From the NCBI GenBank assembly GCA_003427395.1, contig BFEA01000182.1, positions 326,707 through 378,032 on the forward strand: DNA of 51,326 nucleotides, given 5' to 3'. The position numbers were made by a program, and so were the translations under genes. The stretch comes from Chara braunii (lineage: Eukaryota; Streptophyta; Charophyceae; Charales; Characeae). Shown here piece by piece: positions 41,545-51,049 of the stretch. Every line of letters begins with the position of its first letter. The first letter of the stretch is position 1. Below the pieces are notes generated by a model. The model was given only the letters and a program-made list of their open reading frames with translations, searched no databases and was not told where the DNA came from.

Positions 41545-42435
41545 TGTATCACACACAAGTGTCGTTTGCGATTGTTGCTCAAATGGTAGAGTCTTCACGT
41601 CACATGTCATAGATCATGGGTTCAAGTCTGACTTGGGACTTTGGGGGGGGTCTTGTTCAACTTGACCTATCATCTCTTCAACGAACAAATAGTTCCCTCT
41701 ACATAGTACTGTACATATATGGCGTCAGGGTATACATATCCTGCTATACAGTTACACAAAACACATATAGCCTACGAGAAAACATAAACATGGCTCGTGA
41801 ACATATACACATAGCCTACGAGTTTATATACACGTACATAGGCTCTGGGCACACACATATACACAACTATGATACCGGGCTGGAGTGGTCTATCAGGTAC
41901 ATGACGGGTTTACTCACACATAGCTCAGTTCTAGGGTAGGGTCCCTATAAGTCGCTCCGACTAGTCTGATGTCCGGATAGTCTTGGGTAAGTTAGGGAAA
42001 GGATGGTAGGATGTGTTCGTGGGCGCCGACTTGCCTTGCTTAGGTACTCCTGGTAGGTAGACTCTCTGAATTGGACCTCTTTAAGATTGCATGAATCTGG
42101 CGTCCGAAGTTCCTATGCGACAAGGTTCGTCCGCTTCTGCTTTCCCTAGGGCTGGGGGGTTAGCCCAACCTTGGTGCTCGTCACTGCTGTCTGGTCCAAG
42201 TTGCCCTCGATACTAGCGGGGTGATGGTCTTGAGTGCTGGTCACACTGAGGTAGGATAATAGGGACAGGGGGTACACCGGGAGTGTTAACGTGGGGATGC
42301 GTAGGGTAGGTGGCCTATCCTGTTAGGACAACCTGACTGCCACTGCCAGGAATATCTGCGGGTCTGGTCCTTGACCTCTACAACACCATGGACTTCCATT
42401 CCAATGCCACTACATGAGTACATGTCAATGTTCTT
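41545..42435 (+). mobile_element. SINE family 2 copy, tRNA-like head plus body
   Basis: A second tRNA-like head at about 41555-41620 has TTGCTCAAATGG (A-box-like) and GGGTTCAAGTCT (B-box-like). From about 41880 to 42400 the sequence is the reverse complement of 50131-50670: TAGGATGTGT, GACAAGGTTCGTCCGCTTC, CCAAGTTGCCCTCGATACTA and TTAACGTGGGGATG are shared. The end CCTCTACAACACCATGGACT matches the tail of SINE family 1. It has no A-run, so the 3' end is decayed. Whether the head belongs to this body is inferred. Confidence 0.65.
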
Positions 42436-42439
42436 CTGT

Positions 42440-42670
42440 CCACATAACTCTGGTTCTAAAGGTCAGTTAGACAAGGAGATCATTTAGCATCATTTCTCTT
42501 TTTAATCATCACAGAAGCATTAGGTACAAATCTTAGAATAACTTTAAAGATTACATATGTTCGACATTCCGGAGGACGCTATACTTATTAGTTTAATGTT
42601 CGCAGACAATCACTATCATGATGGAGGAAATTAAATTCTTTATGAATAGGTTTTATTTTGTGTCGGATAT
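42440..42670 (+). pseudogene. LINE RT, VRQGD and FAD boxes (copy C)
   Basis: RSVRQGDHLASFLFLIITEA (42460-42519) and EALG are the conserved block after motif B in LINE RTs. LMFADN (about 42593-42610) is the catalytic FADD box with the second Asp changed to Asn. Sequence after 42670 is unrelated. This piece continues copy C after the SINE cluster. Confidence 0.85.
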
Positions 42671-42748
42671 GGTAACCACCACTCCCCCCACTGTCCTAAA
42701 TTGGGGGGGACCGATAGGACAGGTTCATGAGGACTACCGGTAGCACCG

Positions 42749-43130
42749 TGGGAAGAACTGACCGAGTGGCAGAAATGGCAAATGCGTTGAGTTGCCGCCG
42801 CAGTTAATTTTGCAATCGAAATATTTTATTATTATTATTTTTTTCTTGACAGATCACAATAAAATCCATAGACTCTCCAATTTTCAGGGCTTTTCATTAA
42901 TTATTTTGAGCGCAAAAAATCGCAGAAGTCGGGTTAGTTTTTCCCTTGGGCCACAACTGGTCGAGTGACAAAAATGGAAAATGCAACAAATCGACGTGAT
43001 ACTTTTTTCGTCGTTTAAACTTTTTTTTTCGTACTATTTTTCCTAGATAGGTCATAACCTAATGTACACGATCTCGAATTTTCTGATTTTTTCGTCAATT
43101 TTTTTTAGCGTGAAACATTGCCAAAGTCAG
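42749..43130 (+). repeat. Diverged ~195-bp tandem duplication
   Basis: AACTGACCGAGTGGCAGAAA and GGCAAATGC at 42757-42785 return as AACTGGTCGAGTGACAAAAA and GGAAAATGC at 42954-42982. Each unit continues with a T-rich tract, a GACAGATCA/GATAGGTCA block and an end of the form GCGCAAAAAATCGCAGAAGTC or GCGTGAAACATTGCCAAAGTC. Function unknown. Confidence 0.65.
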
Positions 43131-43188
43131 CGCTTGAAAATTGCGAGACTGGACCCGCATGTGCCTACCAAGCCCCGCCCCCCCGCAA

Positions 43189-44065
43189 ATCGCCAGTACC
43201 TTGCCCATAGTTTTTTTCTCACCTCCGAGCATGCCGGGAGATGCCTTTGGCATAGATTCGGGAATCCAAAAGAAAAGAAAAGGGGGAAAAAAAAGGAAAA
43301 GAAAGAAAGAAGGTCGTGGGGCATAGAAGAAACAGCCTGATTCCCGACTTACAATCATTGCTTGTAGGAAAATAAGAGAAAAAGGTATCGACAGGAAGGA
43401 AAAAACAAACAAACAATAACGACCCTATTTTCATTATCTAGCGGAAAATTCATTTCATTTTGGTGAGTACTCGAGTGGGGGCCCCTTACAGGTCTGCCGA
43501 AAGTGACGGCTGCTGCCGACCTAGTCTGACAAACTTGTATCACGTGCCTCACTACACAAACGACAACATGGAGAAAAAAAAAGGTGGTGTACCGTTTCCT
43601 GTTCAAGGGGAAGATTCATTTTCATTTTGTACAATTAGTGAGTACAACATCGATGTCCCCTGACAAGTGTGCCGAAAATTACTGTTGTTGCCAACTGTAA
43701 AGTCACTTTAAAACTTGGGGCCTCGTTACACTTCACCAAATATGGAAAGTGAGAATGCTTCTTTCGCTGGAACATCGAAAAATACACTGTCATTTTATTT
43801 TTTTCGCCTTTTGCTCTTATGGTGAGTGTTGGGGTGAAGGCTGTGAGGCCCTCGTTCTTCTTTTCCCTTTTTTTTCTTGTCTTCTAAATAGAATATTTCA
43901 ATACTCGTTGTTTTCGTTTGTATGCTCCTAACAGCTCGCAGTCCTTTTTTTCTTTTCTCTTTTTTCTTCTGACGCAGCCGTAGCTCGTTTTTGGCCTTGT
44001 CTCCCACAGAATCAGACGCTGGTCGTGGACCAGTTTGGTATGGATAGCTCAAAAGTACTGGCGGT
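43189..44065. mobile_element. Candidate long member of family M (877 bp)
   Basis: The left end is ATCGCCAGTACCTTGCCCAT; the right end is ATAGCTCAAAAGTACTGGCGGT with TTAA after it at 44066-44069. The left flank is GCAA, so no target duplication is seen, and the two ends may come from different copies. The interior holds a ~165-base tandem repeat (43448-43570 and 43612-43745, third trace to 43860). No transposase is visible. The right end shares the ATAGCT-N-GTACTGG layout with copies 1 and 2. Confidence 0.45.
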
Positions 44066-44169
44066 TTAAATACTGGGTCCCTATGGCCAAGCACGAGTCC
44101 GCACGAGACGCACGAGCATTGAGGGTTTTATGGACCCTTTTGTTTCCTCTGATTCTTTTTTATCCTCCT

Positions 44170-44505
44170 CGTTTGAAAACCGTTCATAATGTTTTCAAAA
44201 ACTTTTTCATATTCTCCAAAATGCCAAATAGACAGACGTAAGAGGATCAAGCTATGAATTTTTTTCTGGCCCCATTGTCCAAAACTCTTACTCTAGTCCA
44301 AAAGGAACAAATGGAGATGAAATTTGGACTGCTTACTACAAATGGATGAGGCAAACACTTTAAGCATTGATGATTTACCCAAGGAATTTAGGAACACTAT
44401 GTGGCCTACTTTTTTTTTCCTGATCTAATGTCTTTTTTTGATTTTATTTACGAGTCTGGTACAAATGGGTGAACTAGCCTTGTATTTGACTTCCTCGGTC
44501 TATTA
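44170..44505 (+). pseudogene. LINE ORF2, segment before RT (copy D)
   Basis: LSKTLTLVQKEQMEM (44278-44322) parallels TQTLTNTQKEHSEI in copy C near 40498. LPKEFRNTMWPTFFF and the YESG...GEL block follow, as in copy C near 40610-40710. Frame changes and stops are frequent. Confidence 0.75.
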
Positions 44506-44509
44506 CTAT

Positions 44510-45035
44510 ATCTGAGAACGGGAAAAATTTATCCATCAATGATCGGATCTCCTTCATGTTTGATTCAAAGACCTCTAACATTATAGTTAGGTCGTTTGCA
44601 AACATCGAAGTAATGGGTATAGCTTATTCTAGAATGCCAGAGATTTGTGACTTTTGAAGATTACAATTGAACCGAAGATTAACCCTTAGTGGCTCAATAA
44701 TGATTAAAAACAAAGAGGGGGGTCAAGGGGTCTCCCTGTCTAACTGAACATTGGAGATATATTTATGGAGATGAAATATTATTCATTTGTACTCTTGTTG
44801 TGCCGTTGGAGTGTAAGATACTTACCCAACAATGGATGTTTGGACGAAAGTTCATTTGTAGTAAAACAAACATTCGAAAAAGTCGAATCCACATAATCAT
44901 AGAACTTTTCAAAGTCTATGAACACAAAAACCGGAGACCCCCCGAGTTAGTTGGTACCACTCAATGCACCAATCTGGCTCCTTGAAATATCACAAACAGC
45001 ACAAGGAAAACCGGACAATAATGATCATTTTATTT
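44510..45035 (-). pseudogene. LINE RT core, inverted (copy D)
   Basis: Read on the minus strand from 45035, FVFIDFEKFYDYVDS (near 44930-44885) carries motif A. A TGRPLDPPL-type block near 44750-44720 corresponds to the RQGDPL segment. SMFANDLTIMLEVFESNMKE (about 44607-44548) is the FADD box, here Phe-Ala-Asn-Asp. The order on the minus strand is correct for LINE RT, so the segment was inverted as a unit. Confidence 0.8.
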
Positions 45036-45099
45036 CTAATTCGACACTAAGTAAGATGAACTAGTGAAAGAGACAATATACCTCATTGTTTGGGAGGGT

Positions 45100-47102
45100 A
45101 TTGGTTATTAACAATGTGGTTTCGCCCTCCATTTGATATAAATTTGTTCTATGGTCAATTAGCAAAGCACGTACAAAACTCCTACGCAGACAAGTTTCAA
45201 CTTTGTTATGGAAATGGGAACATGGACAAGAGAAGGTTATTCAAAGGGTAGCCCGACTCTCTTTCATCCAACCCAAAGCAAGAGGAGGGTTGAGAATCTT
45301 AGACCCTACACTTCAAAGTAAAGCACTCTCTTTACAGTAGGTAAAAAACTTGATGCTCTCCATAGACTAACCTTGGACAATGTTGCGCCTGAAGTAAATT
45401 AAAAGGTTTTTCCCCCCATGTACAGATGACATGCATCCTCTCAAATAGATTGAAGACAGGTACTGAAGTACACCTAGAGGGCAAACTCTGTCCACGGTTG
45501 AAGGGATAAGAGAGGCAACTAGAGATTATCTGTTTTTTTAGTGTCATTATTGAAAACTTAGTTGCAACTTCCTTTGTCTTATAGACCTTTTCCCTCTAGA
45601 TATAAGGAGGTGTTGCGTCAACCGCTCTTTGGGAATAGATGGATTACAAATATTTATGGATATGTATTGAATAGTTCAACCCCACCATGGTCGCTTTGGG
45701 TTTAACGGGGGGTGAAGAGGATTAAGGAGTTATAAGATTCGTCCAAGAAAAATTGAAAAACAACTGACCAATTGAGAAAAACTCTTTACTACGCCCATTA
45801 ACTTGCAGATTGTCTAAAACAAGTAATTTTTTTAATCCCTATGGCGTGGGTACAAATCTTAAGGAAGGAAATTGTTTTTCGGGAAGCAGATTGGGTGGTT
45901 GTTTTCTTCCCCAATGAGCAGTCTATGACAAGACAGATTGTTCACCTGCTCCTGGATGGAGCCCTGGTAAGTATGTTTATGCTTAATACCCACCACACAT
46001 CTTTTGATAGGATTGAGTGTTTTTTTTTTTTTTTTTAAATAAGAATATGTACAAGATAAGAGTGTTGTATATCTCCTTCGTTCATGGGTGGAAAGTGTAC
46101 CACCCCGAGATATTAATTGCAAACCTTCCTCTTGACACGAAATAATGGATCTAGTAGACCAACAAGAGGGGAAATCGAAGAAACTTGAAGTTACAATCCA
46201 TGTCAGTCAAGGCATCGTACCGTCTTCTCCCTCCAAGAACGGATGTTACAACAATACTGCATGATCAATAGGTTAGAAAACTGAATATAGATATCAATCT
46301 GATCAAACACGTTAATTTTTTTAAGATAATCAAACAAAGTCCAACTATTTGCCTTTTTACCATGATAAATAGCTCACTGGCGCCTGCAAATAAATGATTG
46401 GTTGATAAATCATTCGATATTGGAACAAAAAGGGCTAGCATTACCTTGGTGCAAGTTGTGTGTGTCTGTTTTTCGTAGTAGGAAAATTAGAGAAACTATT
46501 AAACATATTTTTTATAATGTTCATGTTCAATACTATTATGAAGAAGATGAGATTGCATCTGGAGGTCTTTGAGAGGAATGGACTGGCCCTGGGATTGGAG
46601 AGTCATTCTTCTAGAGCATTAGGAAAGTTTAGGTTTTTAAGCGTCCAATTTCAAAGTCGATCTTTTTTTCTATAGGACGCAAGGTAATTCTCTGGACCCT
46701 TTGGCACAAACGCTGCGTCAAAGAAAGAAGAGGGGTAAAATTGGAAGGAGTGAAGTTAACAAAATTAATAGTCGGGTTTGTACAAACTTAAATTTCTTCA
46801 TAATGGAAAGGTCTTACTAATAAATTATATAAATTTCGGCATAAAAGATATCAAACGGCTAATTAAACAATCAAGACTGTTCAAGGAGCTCTGCATGTGG
46901 GGGACTAGGGGAAGTGGTGTGGTCATGGGAGGAAGAGTCAACGACATCCTTTAAGAAGGATTTTCAGCTCATCTTAAGGGATCGGTTCAAACTTCAGTTA
47001 GAAGCCTCACTCAGATCTCTTGAATCTTTCTTTGATCCATTCTCTCCTTCTAAGTTAGCCATGGTGGAATTGCAGTGGTTTGGTCAAGAGGAGGAAAGCT
47101 AA
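45100..47102 (+). pseudogene. LINE ORF2 C-terminal half (copy D)
   Basis: LWKWEHGQEKVIQRVARLSF and GGLRILDP (45205-45305) are the post-RT segment. RYKEVLRQPLFGNRWITNIY (45600-45659) matches copy A. VQILRKEIVFREADWVVVFF (45850-45909) follows. LALPWCKLCVSVF (46434-46472) and KIRETIKHIF (46485-46514) are the zf-RVT domain. MVELQWFGQEEES with the stop at 47100-47102 is the ORF2 C-terminus. Stops and frameshifts occur throughout. Confidence 0.8.
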
Positions 47103-47323
47103 GTTTTAAATTCGGGAATGGTCTAGGGGAAGTTTTAATGGTTAGGGAGTGAGTCAGATAGCTATGTCAAGCTTTATAAGGCAACCGCTATGAGGTTGAA
47201 GAGGCATATCGCACTTTGGTGCTCACATATTTAACATTATATGAGGGACGTTGGACCCGTTTCCAACAGGTGCAACTCCCCACCAATAGATTGGAGCTGC
47301 ATTGCAAGAAGTGCAAACCTTAT

Positions 47324-47745
47324 TATGAAGCCCTGATATTAAAAGAGCTTCCAGGTACTGGATGCTCCCCATCTCTCACGGGAGGGAGTAGAAAAAACAG
47401 CCAAGATACATCTTCCGGAAAAAGAAAAAGAAAACAATAGGGAAAAGAGACAAGCTCTGAATTTGATTGCCCTCAGATTCATCCACCGCTGCTCAGAAGT
47501 GAAGCCAGATACATTTTGGAAATTGTTGACGTTAATGTGAAGCCCTGACATTCCTCGTCTCTCATCGGGAGTAGATGCACAAACAAACGAGATATCCTCC
47601 ACACGAAGGAAAAAAAAAAAAAAAAAAAAAAAGGGGAAAAAGGATACCAAACTTTGAACGTGATTGCCCTCGGATTCATCCCCTGCTGCCCAGAAGTGCA
47701 GCCAACTACATTCAGGAAAGTGTTAATGTTATAGTGAAGCCCTGG
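47324..47745 (+). repeat. ~205-bp tandem repeat after LINE D
   Basis: GAAGCCCTGA occurs at about 47328 and 47540, with GAAGCCCTGG near 47735. GATTGCCCTCAGATTCATCC at 47465-47484 returns as GATTGCCCTCGGATTCATCC near 47661. The second unit holds an A-run (about 47609-47632). ATCTCTCACGGGAGGGAGTAG and CGTCTCTCATCGGGAGTAG also match. It may be a duplicated LINE 3' extension. Confidence 0.8.
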
Positions 47746-48175
47746 AGTCCAAAGGGCTGGCAGACACTCCTCACAAATGATTCCGAAAAGGGGTAACTAC
47801 GTGAGAGTCAGAAAAATAAGTTATAATTGAATAATGCGCGAAGATACAGTTTGCAATTGCACGTCTGGGCACCCTACCTGGCCAGAAAGTTGGGTTGTAT
47901 ACATTGGACGAACTGCATTCGCAAACTGCATATTGGCCCATACTGCATTATAACTCATTTTTGTGACTCTTACGTAGTTCCTCTTTCCAAAAAAAAAAAA
48001 AAAAAAAACATTCCCATTGCTTTTGTTTATTCCTCTTTTTCCCCTCACTTTCTCAGCTTCACACGCTTCCACATGCACAACAAACCAATAGGACATCTTG
48101 CAGTCCACTTACCCCTTTTCCTGGACCCACATGCTTCCTCCCCCATCGTGTGACAAGCGTAATACCAAACCCCGT
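47746..48175. other. No recognised gene; A-run at 47990-48008
   Basis: The stretch between LINE D repeats and repeat A has no domain. The 19-base A-run and following C/T-rich DNA resemble a retroposon tail, but no head or target duplication was found. Confidence 0.4.
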
Positions 48176-48600
48176 TGTCGAGCGCATCGGTCCCACAGGG
48201 GACTCTCCCAGCTACGTCACGCACGGTTTTTTTAGAACTTTTTATTGCAGTTGAGTTTTCGTCGCTCCGGCCGAGTGCGCCAGCCGCACCTCTTGCGACC
48301 CCCTACGACGGGATAGGGGTCAAGCGAGGCACAACTTACCTCTGCCCAAGGGGCTTTCACAACCCTTGGACAAGAGTATCCCCGCCGAGTTACTAAACCA
48401 TGTGCGAAAGTTCCCCGAGTGCAATCGCACAGCTAGCCCAACCAAGGGTGTTTTCTCGGTCGTTGTAGCATAAGGGGGTAAGTGTCGTCGAACGCCTTAA
48501 TTGGACCCGTACTCGAGCCGACGCTCTGGGGTTTTGATTTCCCAAGCGCGGCTGTGTGTTGGTCGATTAGGACGGTTCATCTAACCACGCGATACACTTC
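48176..48600 (+). repeat. Dispersed repeat A, copy 2
   Basis: This has the same orientation as 5859-6330. Shared points are TGTCGAGCGCATCGGTCC at the left end, CCCCTACGACGGGATAGGG, ATCCCCGCCGAGTTAC, TGCAATCGCAC, CGTTGTAGCAT and GGTCGATTAGGA. It carries a short T-run insertion near 48228 not present in copy 1. Similarity fades near 48600. Confidence 0.75.
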
Positions 48601-49935
48601 ACAAAAATAAAACAGAATCTCGTACTAAAATCGCATCTAGTCTCTTTTTTACTTACGAAAAGTGTAAAGTATATCTCGCATATAGAGAAAGAGAAGTCAA
48701 TCAATAAATAAAAAAACAAACATCTCAACATTCACGTAAAATGGAAAGGGTAAAAGATACGCTCATCAGGTATGTAAATTGTACGACATACGGTTGTCAT
48801 TCTCATTGCCCCTAAGGTGTAGCTTGTATATTAACTCTTAAACATTAACCTGCATAAAATATACGCACACGCAAAAACTGCATCGCCAGACACCCATATG
48901 GTCAACTTTACCATTCCGAAGAACTCACACCCAGTCTTACACACTCAAGCCTCAACCATTGTCAAACTTTCTATAAACGCACTCAGTTCTTTAAAATGAT
49001 CATTGGAAGAAGTGTGGGTAAAACCCTTAAAGAAACACATAAGAATCATGATGCTAAGGTCTTAAGTTGAGGTACAAGTATAAGTAAAGTTGTGTCGTGA
49101 ACTGACCTGTTATCAAAAGATAATGGAAGGCGATCCTTATAGATACAGGTTGAAACATGCGTAGCAAGCGCTTCCATTATAATCGTTCTATTATCAATTT
49201 CTATTTTTAAATAAAACTTTGATCCCTATTGACAGTGTGGGGTGGCCAAACATGCCCCTCCTTTCCGAAAATCAAACTGCAAAATTGAAAAAAAATGGGG
49301 TTACCCCATAACTCAACACTGTGAGCACATATGTGTGCATGTCCATTTTTTTTTTTTTTTTATAAATACTCCAATCTATTCGTCCAGTCTCATTTTTGAA
49401 TGACCCCTACGTATTAACAAGGACCCCTCGTGGAGCAGAGATGGACATTAGACTTCTAGTCTGTCTGCGTGGGTCGAGAATATATAGTCCGAATTTGAAT
49501 TCAAGTCTTTGTATTACACTGATCACAGTTATGGGTCACTAATTCTCTGTTTTGTGGTTTTTATTTTGTTTCTAGTTTTTCTTTTGTTTTCTCGTTTTTC
49601 TTTTGTTTTCCTAGGCTACCAGAGTGGCCCGGTGTCACTTGCCCGACTGGGCCAAAAATATTAAAATAAAATAATATTTTTAAAATTTATTTATTATTTC
49701 AAATCTGGTAAAGAATTTCGATGTGACCCTGGGGCAAAAGTTGTTTAGTTTATTTTTCTGCATAACATAGCTTGTTTTTTGATTTTTTTGATTTGTTTTT
49801 TTTTTTTTTTTTTTTTGTCGGGACCTTCCGTGATCCTTGCACCAGCTGACCACCTGGGACCCATGCGGCCCGGCTGGTAGCCTTGTTGTTTTCTCAATTT
49901 TTTTTTTGTTTTCTCGTTTTTATTTTCTTAGGAAT
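48601..49935. other. AT-rich stretch without recognised gene
   Basis: It has many A- and T-runs (49345-49362, 49795-49816) and only tiny ORFs. TTTTGTTTTCTCGTTTTTCT-like phrases recur near 49575-49610 and 49890-49930. Confidence 0.6.
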
Positions 49936-50130
49936 ACTTGCAGTGGCCTTAAGGGCCTCTACTCACGACAGGCACAAAATACAACATATAGCAACGTATT
50001 ATTTAACGTTTTAACATAAGATTTGTTCTAATTCTACACATTTGCAGTGACCCTAACGGCCTCCACTCACCACATGCACAAAAGACAAAACATATGGCGG
50101 TGTATTATTCCACGTTCTAGCAGAAAATCC
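49936..50130 (+). repeat. Tandem duplication, ~108-bp period
   Basis: TTGCAGTGGCCTTAAGGGCC and TCTACTCACGACAGGCACAA (49937-49977) return as TTGCAGTGACCCTAACGGCC and TCCACTCACCACATGCACAA (50043-50083). The second unit is ended by the SINE T-run. Confidence 0.8.
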
Positions 50131-50670
50131 TTTTTTTTTTTTTTTGAAAGTCAAGGGNGTTGCAGAGGCCAAGGACCAGAACCTTGATGATTGTTGGTAG
50201 GAGCAACCAATGGTTGTCCTGACAGGATATATCACCTACCCTACCCATCCCCACGTTAATACTCCCAGCACACCGCCTGTCCCTACTATCGTACCTCAGT
50301 GTAACCAGCACTCAGGACCATCACCCTACTAGTATTGAGGGCAACTTGGACTAGATAGCAGTGACAAGCACCATGGCCTGGCCAACGTCCCAACGCTAAT
50401 GGAAGCGGAAGCGGACGAACCTTGTCGTACGAGAACTTTGGACACCAGGCTCATGCAATCTTCTACAGGCCCAATTAAGGGAGTCTACCCAGCAGGAGTA
50501 CCTAAGCCAGCACCCGCGGACACATCCTACCATCCTTCCCCTAGCTTACCCAACGCTGGGCGAAACTCAGACTAACCGGAGTGAAGTATATCTCTGCCCT
50601 ACCCTATAGCTAAGTCATGCATGCGTAGACCCCGTCATGCACATTTGGTGAGTACTGCAGACAAACCCTG
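50131..50670 (-). mobile_element. SINE family 2, minus strand, poly(A) end at 50131
   Basis: The minus strand runs from about 50670 to a 15-base A-run (T-run 50131-50145). It is the reverse complement of 41880-42400, and its 3' end CCTCTGCAAC.CCCTTGACTT (one N at 50158) parallels the tails at 42376 and 32955. GAAAATC at 50123-50129 and 50671-50677 is a possible 7-base target duplication. The tRNA-like head is missing or not recognisable, so the copy is probably 5'-truncated. Confidence 0.75.
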
Positions 50671-50689
50671 GAAAATCTGTCCCCACATC

Positions 50690-50995
50690 CCCAACCCCCA
50701 CCCCCCCAAACCTGCCCCCACATCCCCCATCTCCCATCCCCCAACCCCCACCGCTCTCAGTTGTGTATTTTTTGTGTGTTTGTGTGTGTGTGAGTGTTTA
50801 TGTGTGTTTGTGTGTGTGTTTATGTGTTTGTGTGCGTTGTGTGTCTGCCTGATTGTGCGTTTGTGTCTATGTGTGTGTGTTTATGTATTTGTGTGCGTTG
50901 TGTGTCTGCCTGATTGTGTGTCTGTGTCTGTGTGTCTGTGTTTATGTGTTTATGTGTTTATGTGTGTTTATGTGTTTGTGTGCGCGCGTATGTCT
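50690..50995 (+). repeat. C/A-rich tract and TG-rich tandem repeat
   Basis: CCCCA-rich DNA lies at 50682-50755. TG-rich DNA follows, containing GTGTGCGTTGTGTGTCTGCC twice (50829 and 50890), about a 61-base period. ORFs of Cys/Val repeats are artefacts. Confidence 0.9.
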
Positions 50996-51049
50996 TTTTT
51001 TCCCAATTTTTCTTTTTGTTATGGTTTTGATTTTTTCTTTAAATACATG

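Larger units (their letters stand above)
36200..42670 (+). mobile_element. LINE copy C, carrying four nested insertions
   Basis: LINE pieces appear in correct order and orientation: ORF1 (36212-37704), endonuclease N-part (to about 38215), endonuclease C-part and RT start (39618-40881), RT motif A region (41083-41258), and RT with VRQGD and FAD boxes (about 42440-42670). Interrupting DNA: MITE 36523-36684, gypsy/LTR fragment about 38216-39617, MITE 40882-41082, SINE cluster about 41259-42435. The element is lost after 42670. Many stops and frameshifts mark it as old. Confidence 0.85.
44170..47310 (+). mobile_element. LINE copy D with inverted RT core
   Basis: Order along the plus strand: pre-RT (44180-44500, plus), RT motif A to FAD box (45035 down to 44510, minus), post-RT through zf-RVT to the end of ORF2 (45100-47102, plus), 3' UTR and the family 3' end (GGGACGTTGGACCCGTTTCC near 47243, then CCCCACCAATAGATTGGAGC). 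So the blocks are in the right order but the middle one is flipped. It is a distinct copy from C, because it restarts upstream of where C ends. Confidence 0.8.
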
